From: Nicotiana tabacum
Taxonomy: Eukaryota; Streptophyta; Magnoliopsida; Solanales; Solanaceae
Assembly: GCF_000715075.1 (NCBI RefSeq)
Contig: NC_134101.1
Coordinates: forward strand, 28,140,822 to 28,204,821
Reading direction: 5' to 3'
Length of the DNA: 64,000 nt
Shown here: positions 53,628 through 64,000 of the stretch, piece by piece
How positions within the stretch are numbered: position 1 is the first letter of the stretch
Layout: each line of letters begins with the position of its first letter
Notes under the pieces: generated by a model
Seen by the model: only the letters and a program-made list of their open reading frames with translations
The model's database searches: none
What the model was told of the DNA's origin: nothing
Translations under genes and position numbers: made by a program

Positions 53628-56213
53628 TGTAACGACTCGACCGGTCGTTTTGAGTGTATTATCCCCGATCCCCTGTTTACTGCTTTCCCCGTATCTTTTT
53701 CTACTTATGTGAATTTCCGGGAGGTTGTTGTTGTGGTTTCGGAGTGAATTGGGACACTTAGTCCCTAAACGGGAGCTTAAGTCTTAGGATTTTGACCATA
53801 GTTAGAAATGTGTGAAGACGACTCCGGAATGGAGTTTCGTTGGTTCCGTTAGCTCCGTTGGGTGATTTTGGACTTAGGAGCGTGTTCGTGATTGTGTTTC
53901 GGAGGTCTGTATCTAAAATAGGCTTGAAATGGCGAAAGTTGATTATTTGGGAAGTTTAACTGGAAGTGGACTTTTTGAAATCGGGGTCGGATTCCGATTT
54001 TGGAAGTTGGAGTAAGTCCGAAAAGTCGAATATGACTTGTGTGCAAAATTTGAGGGCAATCAGATGTGATTTGATAGGTTTCGGCATCGGTTATAGAAGT
54101 TTGAAGTTTCAAAGTTCATTAAGTTTGAATTGGAGGGTGATTCATGTTTTTAGCGTTATTTGATGTGATTTGAAAGCTCGACTAAGTTTGTATGGTGTTT
54201 TAGGACTTGTAGGTATGTTTGGTTGAGGTCCCGGGGGCCTCGGGTTGATTTCGGGTGGTTAACGGATCATTTTGGTCTTGTGAAGAATTGCAGAATTTTC
54301 TGGTTCTCCAGTTGCTGGTTTCCTTCTTTGCATTTGTGAGGGGATATCCGCGTTCGCGAAGAGGAACTGGTAGCAGGTGGGATTTGTGCTTCGCGTTCGC
54401 AATGGAGGTCCCGCGTTCGTGAAGCTCTGAGGTAATTGATCTACGCGTTCGCGATGAGGTCTCGCGTTCGCATTGAGGAAGTTGGTCGACAGAGTCTCCA
54501 GGCCATTTTGCCTGCGCGTTGGACAAGATTTTGAGGGATTTTCAGAGACATCAATTGGGTAATGATTTTTCACTTGTTTTTGGTTAAATCCCACTAATCT
54601 ATCATTAATTCCATCCTTAAATTTCGGATTTGGGTTGAAAACTTTGGAAAAGATGGGAGAAGTTCTTCAACTAAGTTTTTGAGTTTTGATTGGGATTTTG
54701 ACACCGGATTTGGATAATTTTGGTACGACTGAACTCGTGAGTGAATGTGTGTTCATATTTTGTGACTTTTACCCGATTCCGAGACGTGGGCTCGCGGAGG
54801 CGTTTTGGGGCGATTTTCTAATTTCTTGCTTTAGCTTTGATTTCATTAATTAGATTAGTTTCTTATAGTTGTATTTATGGTATGTAATTGGTTTTGGCTA
54901 GATTTGGGCCATTCAGAGTCGAATATTCGTGGAAAAGGCATTGTAATCGATTGATTGAGGTTGGTTCGAGGTAAGTGGCTTGCCTAACCTTGTGTGGGGG
55001 AAATCCCCTTAGGATTTGGTACTGTTGTGATATGCGAGCGCCGTGTACATGAGGTGACGAGTACGTACACGGGCTATTTGTTGTAATACCCGATTTATTT
55101 TACTGCATAGCAACCTGGTTTTCCTTTAATTTGAGTTATACCGTTTAAATGAGTATTAGTCTATTTTCATTCTTAATTGAGCTATTCCAATATGTGTAGT
55201 TATCCTGTTTAGTCTAATACCGCATGTCTATGTGTTTTAACTGCTTATTTGAACTCTGTGAAGCATGCCTAGTCGATTTCCTACATTTCCTTGTTCTTTA
55301 TCAGTATAAGTGTAGAAATCTTGCTGTTAACTGTTGTATTTATCGGTTTGAGCTGTGTGTTTACTTTTGAGACTACGAGGCGGTTCTCCGGGAGTTCTCC
55401 CTGCACATTTACTTTTGAGACTACGAGGCGGTTCCTCGGGAGTTCTCCCTATATATTTACTTTTGAGACTACGAGGCAGTACCTCGGGAGTTCTCCCTGT
55501 ATATTTACTTTTGAGACTATGAGGTGGTACCTCGGGAGTTCTCCCTGTATATTTATTTTGGGACTATGAGACGGTATCTCGGAAGATCCCTTGCTGTTTA
55601 CCCCTATGTGTTGTACTGTTGCCTTGCTGTGTTTCCGTTTGTTAAATTCTAGCCTCTTATTATACTGTATATTCTCCTGCCTTGTTTATTATTTACCAGT
55701 GGGCCTGACCTGACCTCGTCACTACTCGACCGGGGTTAGGCTTGGCACTTACTGGGTACTATTGTGGTGTACTCATGCTACTCTTCTGCACATGTTTTGT
55801 GTGCAAATCCAGGTGCTTCTTATCAGCCCTGCTACTAGCTGAGAGTGCTTGCTGTTGTACGGAGACTTCAAGGTACATCTGCCGCGTCTGCAGACCTCAG
55901 AGTCCCCCTCTAGTCTCTCCTATGTCATTTACCTTCCGTACTTCTTTTGTTAGACTCTGGTGCATTGAGATATTAGTTTTCTTCTGTAGCTTGTGACTTA
56001 TGATGTTCCGGGTTTTTGGAATATTGTGTATTACTAGAGTGTTGGTTAATGTAAATGCCGAGCGGTATTGTTACCAGTTATTTAGTTATCTGTTGCAGCT
56101 AGTTGTTAAGTTTTAATTTCATTTTTGTTATTTTCGCATTTGTTTAGGCTTACCTAGTCGTAGAGACTAGGTGCCGTCACGACGTCTTACAGAGGGAGTT
56201 TTGAGTTATGACA
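53628..56213 (+). repeat. 3' LTR of element D
   Basis: 2586 bp, TGTAACGACTCG to TTATGACA. Compared with the 5' LTR it lacks about 240 bp (equivalent of 41511-41757, including half the CG block and the TATA box, junction near 54518) and one 48 bp repeat unit. The other differences are scattered substitutions. Confidence 0.94.
55360..55590. repeat. 48 bp tandem repeat, D 3' LTR (4 full units + 1 degenerate)
   Basis: The same unit as 42595-42880 but one copy fewer, with internal differences such as GGCAGTACCTCGG. Confidence 0.9.
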
Positions 56214-56218
56214 GTAGC
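56214..56218. repeat. Target site duplication of D, right copy (GTAGC)
   Basis: Identical to 40667-40671. Confidence 0.95.
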
Positions 56219-56630
56219 AAGTTACACTTCTCCGTTATTAAATTACACTTCTCCAGTAAAATATACTGGATAATAACTCTTCAGAATTCATATTTCCAGC
56301 ATAATATAAAGGAACCAAAAATATTTTGTACGAAAGAAAATAAAAAATAAAAATAAAATTATAAGAAATAACAACTCCAGCTAATTATATTGGAATAGAA
56401 CCATCAAAAATCATGAAATCCAGCATATTATACATAAAAAAAATATAAAAAAGATAAAAGACAAAATACAACATATAAAAAAATATCGTAGCAAATTACA
56501 CTTCTCCGTTATTTTACACTTCTCTATTATAATATACTGGATAATAATGCTTCATACGTAGGATTTCCAACATAATATACAGGAACCAATAATATTTTGT
56601 AGAAAATAAAATAAAAAAGAATAACAAATT
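56219..56630. repeat. AT-rich tandem array, right part
   Basis: Directly continues the array broken at 40671 (next monomers at about 56311 and 56581 for the AACC.A.AATATTTTG phrase). It ends abruptly at an LTR fragment. Confidence 0.88.
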
Positions 56631-56888
56631 TGTCACGACCCAAAATCAATAAATATTATCGGTAAATCCCATTTGAATCAATAAAGCCTGATGCGGCGTG
56701 TAGACCGATCCCATAAATATCACTTACAATCAGGCCCTCGGCCTCACTCAATCATCATACTCACCAGTCTCTCGGCCTCACAAATCTCATGCCAATCAAC
56801 ACAAACAATGATGATATGATGTGAGACAAATGATAACAGAGACTGAGATATGATATGCAATGGATGAGTATGACTCAGTATGTAATTG
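56631..56888 (-). repeat. LTR fragment of the A/G family
   Basis: Starts TGTCACGACCC and, after an internal deletion, contains GATGCGGCGTGTAGACCGATCC and ATCAGGCCCTCGGCCTCACTC, matching 8938-9140 of A. Element G begins immediately after, so G probably inserted into this older LTR; the other half would lie right of the window. Confidence 0.75.
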
Positions 56889-57680
56889 TGTCATGACCCA
56901 AAACCTAACTCGTCGTGATGGCGCCTATCGTGGTACTTGGCAAGCCGACCTTTCCAAAACATTTTCCAAATTTAACAGAAAAGAATTAAGACATTTAAAA
57001 TAACCGGAGTTTCTCATAAATACGAGGGTAAAATCCAAATAAAACATAAGTGCGGAAAAATAGCCCAACATCGGGGTGTCACTAAGTCATGAGAAACTAG
57101 ACTCTTAATCTAAAAGACAGTGTCTACAATAGTCTGCGTCTAGATATCAATACAGAGAAAAAAAGATAATGAGGAGGGAGCACAAGGTCTGCGAACACCG
57201 GCAGCTACCTCGTAAATCTCCGGAAGATCAACTGCGCACGGACTCAATGACCTCCACGTCCAGGCACACCTGAATCTGCACACAAGGTGCAGGGAGTAAC
57301 GTGAGTACTTCCAACTCAGTAAGTAACAAAATTAAATAAGGAACTGAGAAGTAGTGACGAGCTACACAATTGTATTTCATTTTAGTAATTTCGGCAAGAA
57401 AAGTAGGAATGCTTTCAATTCGGTGTTTTAAATCAAAACATTTCGAGTTCAGGTACAACAATATAAGCCCTACAGAAAGTTTCACAACAACAACAATTAG
57501 CAACGAAGTGCAACAACAAAATAAGAGCATGTACAGCCTCACAGAGCTACTGTCACTCATCTATCTCAACAGCTCAATCACTCGGCTCTCAGCCTCAATA
57601 CTCACAATCAAAAGTACATGCGCTCACTGGGGTGTACAGATTCCGGAGGGGCTCCTACAGCCCAAGCGCTATATATTTCT

Positions 57681-57834
57681 ATGGCGTGCAGCCCGACCCA
57701 ATACTGCTACGGCATGCAGCCCGATCCATATATTGCTGCGGCGTGCAGCCCGATCCGATATATGGACCGAAGGCTTATTGCGGCGTGCAACCCGATCCAA
57801 TATTGCTGCGGCTTGCATCCCGATCCAATATATC
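57681..57834. repeat. Tandem repeat with GGCGTGCAGCCCGATCC core, G LTR
   Basis: Five units of about 28-45 bp: ATATTGCTGCGGCGTGCAGC plus CCGATCC and variants. A single copy occurs in the A LTR (near 8942) and one in the fragment at 56693. ORFs of 74-181 codons through it are repeat artefacts. Confidence 0.85.
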
Positions 57835-58834
57835 TCACATAGCTCTCAACTCGGCACTCGGGCCCTATCTCAGTCACTAACCTCTCCAGCCCCTCGGGCT
57901 CACAGAATATCATAATAACCAGCCCCAACAGGGAATACAACAAGTATCAACAAGAAATGAGAGGAAACAGAGATATAACACACAATAAGATTGTGACTGA
58001 GTACAAGAAAGCAATTAGCAGTCAGTTCAACAAGTATACGACCGTTGCGGGTCCCAATTGTGATATCATATGGCCTAAGCATGGTTTCTAACATGAAAGG
58101 CAGTCAATTGCTCAAAGACAAAGAAAAATCAAGTAATAACAATGGCTATTCGACTTTACAGTCTCACGGGATAGACCAAGTCACAATCCCTCATGGTGCA
58201 CGCTCACACGCCTGTCACCTAGCATGTGCGTCACCTCTAAATATCACATTATACAAATTCTCGGGGTTTCATACCCTCAAAACCAGATTTAAGACTGTTA
58301 CTTAACTCAATCCAAGAAACATCCTACTCCGTGATGCCTTTGCCTCTTAGATCGGCCTCCAAACGTCCTGAATCTAGCCACAAGTAATACAACACAATCA
58401 ATTAAGGCTAAAGGGATCAATTACACAAGAAAACTACTAAAATATAGCCCAAAATCCGAAATCAGCTCAAACCGCCCCCCGGTCCCACGTCTCAAAATCC
58501 TACAAAAGTCACAAAATATGAACACCTATCCACTCACAAGCCCAACCATACAAGAATTACTCGAATCCAACCTCAAATTACTTCCAAAACTCGAAATTTA
58601 AGCCTATGAAGTTTCTACCATTTCCCCCCAAATTTACAACTCAAATCTCTAATTAGATGATGAAAATAGCAATAGATTCATAGAATATAGTCCAATCCGA
58701 GATAGAATCACTTACCCCAACAATATTCTTAAAGAAACCTCAAAAAATCGCCTCACACCGAGCTTTCAAAGTCCCAAAATCAAAATGGGAATCAAACCCT
58801 CGAAATCCCACTTTTCTGTCCAGTTCTTCTGCAC

Positions 58835-59160
58835 CTGCAGACCTTCAGTCGCATCTGCAATGCCACACCAGCAGAAATTCCATCGCAGGTACGGGAATGA
58901 CAAAAATGGCTGGGTACGCATCTGCGTGCAAGTGGTCGCGCTTGCATGTGCGCACCTGCGGACAAAAGTCTGCTTCTGCGATCCTCCCATCCAACTCATT
59001 TTTCGTATCTGCGGAGCTTCAGGCGCCTCTGCGGGCTCGCAGATGCGGAAACACCCTCGCACCTGTGACCCCCGACCATCTCCTCAACTCCAGCTTCTAC
59101 GCTCCTTCCTCTGCACGTGCGAGTATGCACCTATGGCCTCCCTACCGCAGGTGCGAAACT
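58835..59160. repeat. CG-dense word-repeat block (CATCTGCG type), G LTR
   Basis: Words GCATCTGCG, CGCACCTGCGG and CTTCTGCGA in both orientations, at about 685-1010 bp from the LTR 5' end. The related element A has GCGAACGCG words at the same place instead. Confidence 0.7.
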
Positions 59161-59840
59161 ACCAGATATCAGAAGTCTTCAGCAATCGCATAAGTCAAAA
59201 ACTCAACCGTTAAGCATCCAAAACACACCTGAGGCCCTCCGGGACCTCAACCAAACATGCCAAAAAGTCTTATAACCCCATGTGAACTTAGTCGAACCTT
59301 CGAATCACTCAAAACAACATCAAAACACCAAATTACTCTCGGATTCAAGCCTAAGAACTCCTAAACTTCCAAATTCCGCAAACGACGCCGAAACCTATCA
59401 AACCATGTTCGAATGACTTCAAATTTTAAACACACGTCACAAATGACACCCCAAACCTACTCCAATTTTCGGAAATTAATTCCGACCCCGATATCAAATT
59501 TTCCACTGCCGACCAAAATCGCCAAATTTTCTATTTTCGTCAATTCAAGCAAATTTCCACTACGGATCTCCAAATCACATTCCGAACATGCTCCTAAGTC
59601 CAAAATCACCTAACGGAAACCATCAAAATTCAAATCCGAGATCATTTACACATAAGTCAACATCCGGTTGACTTTTCCAACTTAAGCTTCTAACAAAGAG
59701 ACTAAGTGTCTCAATTCACTCCGAAACCACTCCGGACCCGAACCAACTAACCTGACATATCATAATATAGCCAAAGAACACAAAAATAAGAAGAAATGGG
59801 GGAAACAGGGCTATAACTCTCGAAACGACCGGTCGGGTCA

Positions 59841-60480
59841 TTACATCCTCCCCCTTTTAAACAAACGTTCGTCCTCGAACGGGTCTAGAAACATACCTGG
59901 AGTCTCAAATAGGTGTGGATATCTGCTCCACATCTCCCACTCGGTCTCCCAGGTGGCCTCCTCCATAGGCTGACCTCTCCACTGCAGCTTCACTGAAGTT
60001 ATATCCTTTGACCTCAACTTCTGAACCTGTCGATCCAAAATGGCCTTCTGCTCCACATCATAAGTCATATCACCATCCAACTGAACCGTGCTGAAATCCA
60101 AAACATGGGACGGATCTCCAATATACTTCTGGAGCATAGAAACGTGAAACACTGGATGCACACTCGACAAGCTGGGTGGCAAGGCAAGCTTGTAAGCCAC
60201 CTCCCATATCCTTTGAAGCACCTCAAAAGGCCCAATGAACCGGGGGCTCAGCTTGCCCCTCTTCCCAAACCTCATAACACCCTTCATGGGTGATACCTTC
60301 AGTAAAACCTTCTCCTCAACCATGAAAGACACATCACGGACCTTCCTGTCCGCATAGCTCTTATGCCTAGACTGCGCCGTACGAAGCCGCTCCTGAATCA
60401 ATTTCACCTTGTCTAATGCATCCTGGACCAAGTCTATACCCAAGAGCCTAGCCTCACCGGCTCGAACCATCCTACTGGAG
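59841..60480 (-). pseudogene. Element G pol: integrase C-terminus and chromodomain
   Basis: A 209-codon open frame: [77 protein letters not shown], a full chromodomain ([27 protein letters not shown]), ending [12 protein letters not shown] with a stop supplied by the LTR (ATG TAA). A frameshift near 60480 joins it imperfectly to the preceding segment. With B and D this is one of three intact chromodomains. Confidence 0.92.
59846..59859 (-). promoter_or_regulatory. Polypurine tract of element G
   Basis: Minus-strand AAAAGGGGGAGGA immediately before the 3' LTR. Confidence 0.87.
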
Positions 60481-61087
60481 ATCTACACCTCCTCCCATAT
60501 AAATCCTCGTACAGAGCTTTCTAAATTCTCAACTGATAACTGTTGTTATATGCAAACTCTGCGAGCGGCAGAAACTTGTCCCATAAACCCCCAAAGTCAA
60601 TGACACAAGCGCGTAACATGTCCTCCAATATCTGGATAGTGTGCTCGGACTGTCCGTCCGTCTGAGGGTGAAGGGTTGTGCTCAACTCAACTTGAGTACC
60701 CAACTCTTACTGCACGGCCCTCCAAAACTGCGATGTAAACTGAGTGCCCCTATATGAAATGATGGAAAGTGGGACACCATGTAGGTGAACAATCTCTCGG
60801 ATGTAAATCTCAGCCAACCGCTCTGAAGAGTAAGTAGTGCCAATTGGAATGAAGTGCGCGGACTTGGTCAGGCGATCCACAATAACCCAAATAGCATCGA
60901 ACTTCCTCGAAGTCTGTGGGAGCCCAACTACGAAGTCCATGGTGATCCGCTCCCATTTCCACTCTGGGATCTCTAAACTCTGAAGCAATCCACCCGATCT
61001 CTGATGTTCATACTTAACCTGCTGACAGTTGAGACACCATGCCACAAACCCAACTATATCTTTCTTCATCCGCCTCCACCAATAGTG
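60481..61087 (-). pseudogene. Element G pol: integrase core
   Basis: MKKDIVGFVAWCLNCQQVK (zinc Cys pair present), WKWERITMDF (first Asp), WVIVDRLTKSAHFIPIGTTYSS, SIISYRGTQFTS (Tyr for the second catalytic Asp), a stop at 60707, then [11 protein letters not shown] (Glu present), [24 protein letters not shown]. It is damaged after NNSYQ, where the MAPFEALYGRR segment has lost frame. Confidence 0.92.
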
Positions 61088-61806
61088 CTATCTCAAATCC
61101 TGGTACATCTTCGCGGCACCCGGATGGATCGAATACCGTGAGCTGTGGGCCTCCTCAAGAACCTCCTCAAGAATCAACTCCCGGAGCCCATATACATTAG
61201 GAACACATATCCGACCCTGCATCCTCAACACACCGTCATCACCAATAGTCACTTCCCTAGCATCACCTCGCTGAACCCTGTCCTGAAGATCGAGCAGGTG
61301 GGGGTCATCATACTGACGCTCCCTGATATGGTCATAAAGAGAAGACCTGGAGACCACACAAGCCAATACCCGACTCGGCTCCAAAATATCAAATCTGACA
61401 AGATGGCCAGCTAAGGCCCGAACATCCAATGCCAAAGGTCTCTCTACTACTAGAAGATATGCTAAACTCCCCAAACTCTCTGCCCGGCGACTCAAAGCAT
61501 CGGCCACCCCATTAGCCTTCCCCGGATGGTAAACAATAGGGATGTCATAGTTCTTTAGAAGCTCCAACCATATCTATTGGCGCAAATTAAGATCCTTCTG
61601 CTTTAATAGATGCTGCAAACTCTGGTGATCAGTATAGATCTCACAATGAACCCCTACAGATAGTGCTGCCAAATTTTCAGGGCGTGAACAATAGCTGCTA
61701 ACTCAAGATCATGGACAAGATAGTTCTTCTCATGAGTCTTCAACTGGCGCGAGGCATAGGCAATCACCCTACCCTCCTGCATCAGAGTGCATCAAATACC
61801 TATTCT
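61088..61806 (-). pseudogene. Element G pol: RNase H, second half
   Basis: Conceptual frames give [14 protein letters not shown] and [14 protein letters not shown] near 61700-61750, then a frameshift, LLKNYDIPIVYHPGK, GVADALSRRAES, LGSLAYLLVVERPL, RICVPNVYGL, and the integrase finger [13 protein letters not shown]. Relative to A and B there is a four-residue duplication (EEVLEEAH) caused by a 12 bp tandem duplication at 61151-61174. Ends at 61088 next to the lost Trp pair. Confidence 0.88.
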
Positions 61807-62188
61807 CTAGGCATCACAATACACGGTGTAAGAACCAGAAGTTGATGCCAGAACTAGAACTGGAGCTGTGGTCAAGGCAGTCTTGAGCTTCTGAAAGCTT
61901 TCCTCACACTCATCCGACCACCTGAATGGAGCACCCTTTTGGGTCAATTTGGTCAAGGGGTGATGCAATAGATGAAAATCCCTCCACAAAGTGACGGTAA
62001 TAGCCTGCCAAACCAAGAAAGCTCCTAATCTCCGTGGCTGAGGACGGTTTAGGCCAACTCTGCACCGCATTTATCTTCTTTGGATCCACCTGAATACCCT
62101 CACTAGACACCATGTGCCCCAAGAATGTTACTGAACCGAGCCAAAACTCACACTTGGAGAACTTTGTACAGAGCTTCTCCTCCCTCAA
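61807..62188 (-). pseudogene. Element G pol: RT C-terminus and start of RNase H
   Basis: Frame 62188-61910 reads [50 protein letters not shown] one-base shift then gives [25 protein letters not shown] and VYCDA-stop (61807). The first RNase H Asp is present, but the next Ser codon is TAG. A stop at 62189 separates it from the polymerase part. Confidence 0.9.
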
Positions 62189-62650
62189 TCACTGCAACAC
62201 AATCCTCAGATGTTGAGCATACTCCTCCTGGCTACGAGAGTACACCAGGATGTCATCAATGAATACAATAACGAATAAGTCTAAATAGGGTTGGAATACA
62301 CTGTTCATCAAATACATGAATGCTACTGGGGCATTGGTCACCCCAAAAGACATCACTAAGAACTCATAATGGCCATATCGGGTCCTAAAAGCTGTCTTAA
62401 GAATATCCGAATCCCGAATCTTTAACTGGTGATACCCTAACCTCAAATCAATCTTGGAGAACACCCTCGCTCCCTGAAGCTGGTCAAATAGGTCATCAAT
62501 ACGTGGCAAAGGGTACTTGTTCTTGACTGTGACCTTGTTTAACTGCCTGTAATCAATGCACATCCTCATGGAACCATCCTTCTTTTTTAACAAATAGGAC
62601 CGGTGCACCCCAAGGTGACATACTAGGTCGAATAAACCCCTTATCAAGGA
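62189..62650 (-). pseudogene. Element G pol: reverse transcriptase catalytic part
   Basis: [74 protein letters not shown], and [11 protein letters not shown] with both catalytic Asp. It ends VLQ-stop at 62189 (CGA>TGA type at an Arg position). A one-base frameshift near 62580 (in a run of T/A after LFVKK) separates it from the protease/RT N-terminus. Confidence 0.92.
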
Positions 62651-63300
62651 GTTCCTGAAGCTGTCCCTTCAACTCCGCTGGTGCCATACGATACGGTGGA
62701 ATATAAATGGGCTGAGTGCCCAGCACCAAATCAATACCAAAGTCAATATCCCTGTCAGACGGCATGCCCGACAGGTCTGTAGGAAAAATATCCGAAAAGT
62801 CACGTACCATCGGAACAGAATCAATGGCACGAGTCTCTGCACTAACATCCCTCACAAAAGCCAAATAGGATAGACAACCCTTCTCAACCATTCGCTGAGC
62901 CTTCAAGTATGAAATCACTCTACTGGGAACATAGTCTATAGAACCGCTCCACTCAACCCTCGGCAACCCCGGTATCGCCAACGTCACAGTTTTAGCGTGA
63001 CAATTTAGAACAACATGATATGGAGACAAGCAATCCATACCTAATATCACATCAAAATCGACCATACTGAGCAGCAAAAGATCCACTCTGGTCTCCAGAC
63101 CCCCAATAGTCACCACACATGACTGATATACGCAGTCCACAGCAACAGTATCGCCCATAGGAGTAGATACATGAATAGATGAAACTTAAGACTAATGGGG
63201 CATATCCAAAAAATGAGCGAAATACGAGAAAACATATGAATAAGTGGAACCAGGGTCAAATAATATAGAGGCATCTCTGTGACAAACTGAGACAATACCT
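62553..63300 (-). pseudogene. Element G protease and RT N-terminus
   Basis: GIVSVCHRDAS, LFDPGSTYSYVFSYFAHFLDM (active site intact, about 63235-63275), two stops at 63186-63196, then [94 protein letters not shown]. It is close to A throughout and shows what A has lost in its protease deletion. Confidence 0.92.
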
Positions 63301-63304
63301 GTAA

Positions 63305-64000
63305 TCACAACATCTGAAGCAATAACATCTGGTCTAGCAGGAAGATCTTAAAAACGGGCCTGGCCACCCCCTGATCTGCCTCCCCCTCTCGGACGACCCT
63401 AGCTGACTGGGCTCCACCCTTAGCTGACTGGGCTGGTGGTAGAGGAACTGATACTGATGACATAGACTGGCTTGTCTGCAGAGCGAGACCTCCCACTATA
63501 TGGGGACACTCTCTCCTCATGTGACCAAACTCCCCACACTCATAGCAACACCCCGGTGCTGGTGTTGGGGACTGAAGGGAGCCTCGAGCACCGAGATAAC
63601 CAGCAGAAGGACCTGGCATAGACGAACCCTGACCTGATGGAGCACGAGAAGAACTCTGCGCTGGAAGGGCACCAAGAGATGAATGACCCTGCTGATAACT
63701 GTGAGAACCATGGCCAGATGATGCGCCACGATGACCTGGACGAGCCGTCTGGGCATGTCTGAATGGACGACCTCTACCGTGATGGAACTGACCCCCAGAA
63801 AGAGTACCACTAAACCCACCTTGTCCACGATGCCTCTTGGCCTCCCTCTCAACCCTCTCCTGACCGCGAACCATCTCAATCTGCCGAGCAATGTCGACAA
63901 CCTCATCAAAAGTAGCACTAGACACTCTCTTTCTTGTCATAAGCAATCGCAACTGATAAGTGGGGCCATTTATAAACCTCATGATCCTCTCCCTGTCTGT
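63305..64000 (-). pseudogene. Element G gag, C-terminal half (runs off window)
   Basis: An open frame of 225 codons: RFINGPTYQLRLLMTRKRV, EVVDIARQIEMVRGQERVEREAKRHR, a Gly/Ser/Gln/His-rich spacer with SGGQFHHGRGRPFRH and SYQQGHSS, an intact CCHC knuckle CYECGEFGHMRREC, and a Pro/Ala-rich tail. Gag would bind element RNA through the knuckle and basic spacer. The N-terminal half, primer site and 5' LTR lie beyond 64000. Confidence 0.9.

Larger units (their letters stand above)
40672..56213 (+). mobile_element. Element D: gypsy chromovirus carrying two nested solo LTRs
   Basis: LTRs 40672-43468 and 53628-56213, primer site, gag-pol and polypurine tract, flanked by a perfect 5 bp TSD within the tandem array. 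Solo LTRs E and F interrupt protease and integrase. Without them the element would be about 10.5 kb, normal for the Tekay/Del clade. Gag-pol carries many stops, and the integrase catalytic Glu is lost, so it is inactive. Confidence 0.95.
56889..59845 (-). repeat. 3' LTR of element G
   Basis: 2957 bp, TGTCATGACCC (outer) to TCATTACA at 59845 (minus-strand TGTAATGACCC). Ends and leader resemble A. Contains GGCGTGCAGCCCGATCC repeats (57681-57834), a GAGGTGACGCACATGC motif near 58225, a decayed donor (GAGTTAAGT near 58305), an acceptor-like GTGTGCAG at 57276, and a CTGCG-type CG block (58835-59160). Confidence 0.92.

Noticed and set aside
57370..57915. 181-codon ORF as a gene
   Set aside because: Runs through the G LTR and its GCAGCCCGATCC repeats, open in several frames; not coding.

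Overview
The window is repeat-dense plant nuclear DNA. It is almost certainly from a Solanaceae genome, with Nicotiana as my first guess. The evidence is chromodomain-bearing Ty3/gypsy LTR retrotransposons (Tekay/Del-like chromoviruses), initiator-Met primer sites, large 2.5-3 kb LTRs bounded by TGTAACGACC and CGTGACA, and spliceosomal introns in the only non-retroelement gene. I see no intact host gene, no rRNA or tRNA gene and no CRISPR array.

Layout, left to right. Element A (minus strand, 1-13954, left end outside the window) is a gypsy element with 3' LTR 1-3103, pol/gag 3116-7819, primer site 8004-8015 and 5' LTR 8019-13954. Its left LTR carries an unclassified 1.1 kb insertion (about 729-1864). 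Its right LTR carries another LTR plus primer site (element H, 10271-13310). A sits inside the left LTR of element B (minus, 13955-22976; pol/gag 15077-20034; 5' LTR 20228-22976). B abuts a broken minus-strand gene (37914 down to 22977) with an RRTRSQ-repeat N-terminus, a DUF1985 domain, Lys-rich tandem repeats and an Ulp1-type C48 cysteine protease domain, the combination typical of Mutator-like (KI-MULE) elements. Element C (plus, 25816-36143, TSD TGGAG) splits that gene between two copies of a ~60-residue repeat. C has two full LTRs but a 4.5 kb interior without recognisable gag-pol, so it is a non-autonomous LARD-type element. Upstream of the gene is an AT-rich tandem array (38200-40671, continued at 56219-56630). 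Element D (plus, 40672-56213, TSD GTAGC) interrupts this array, and D itself carries two solo LTRs: E (45535-48042, TSD GTTAT, in the protease) and F (50348-52859, in the integrase). A 258 bp LTR fragment (56631-56888) follows, then element G (minus, 56889 to beyond 64000), a relative of A.

How the parts work together. A, B, D and G share the order LTR-PBS-gag-PR-RT-RNase H-IN-chromodomain-PPT-LTR. Each is broken by stops and frameshifts, and each has lost catalytic residues in at least one enzyme. Many stops look like CAG>TAG, CGA>TGA or TGG>TAG changes, as expected for methylated, silenced repeats.

The observation I would follow first is a module shared by the LTRs of every element here, although their other sequence differs widely: a CG-dense word-repeat block, then (in D and F) a TATA box, then a consensus 5' splice site (GAGGTAAGT in most copies), then a hairpin with a GAGGTGACG motif, then family-specific tandem repeats, then a branch-point/pyrimidine/TGCAG 3' splice site. 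This looks like an intron of about 0.8-1.4 kb inside the LTR leader. In four families a conserved near-palindrome (AGACGTCT core) follows the primer site and is a candidate RNA dimerisation/packaging element. These are readings by eye and were not computed.
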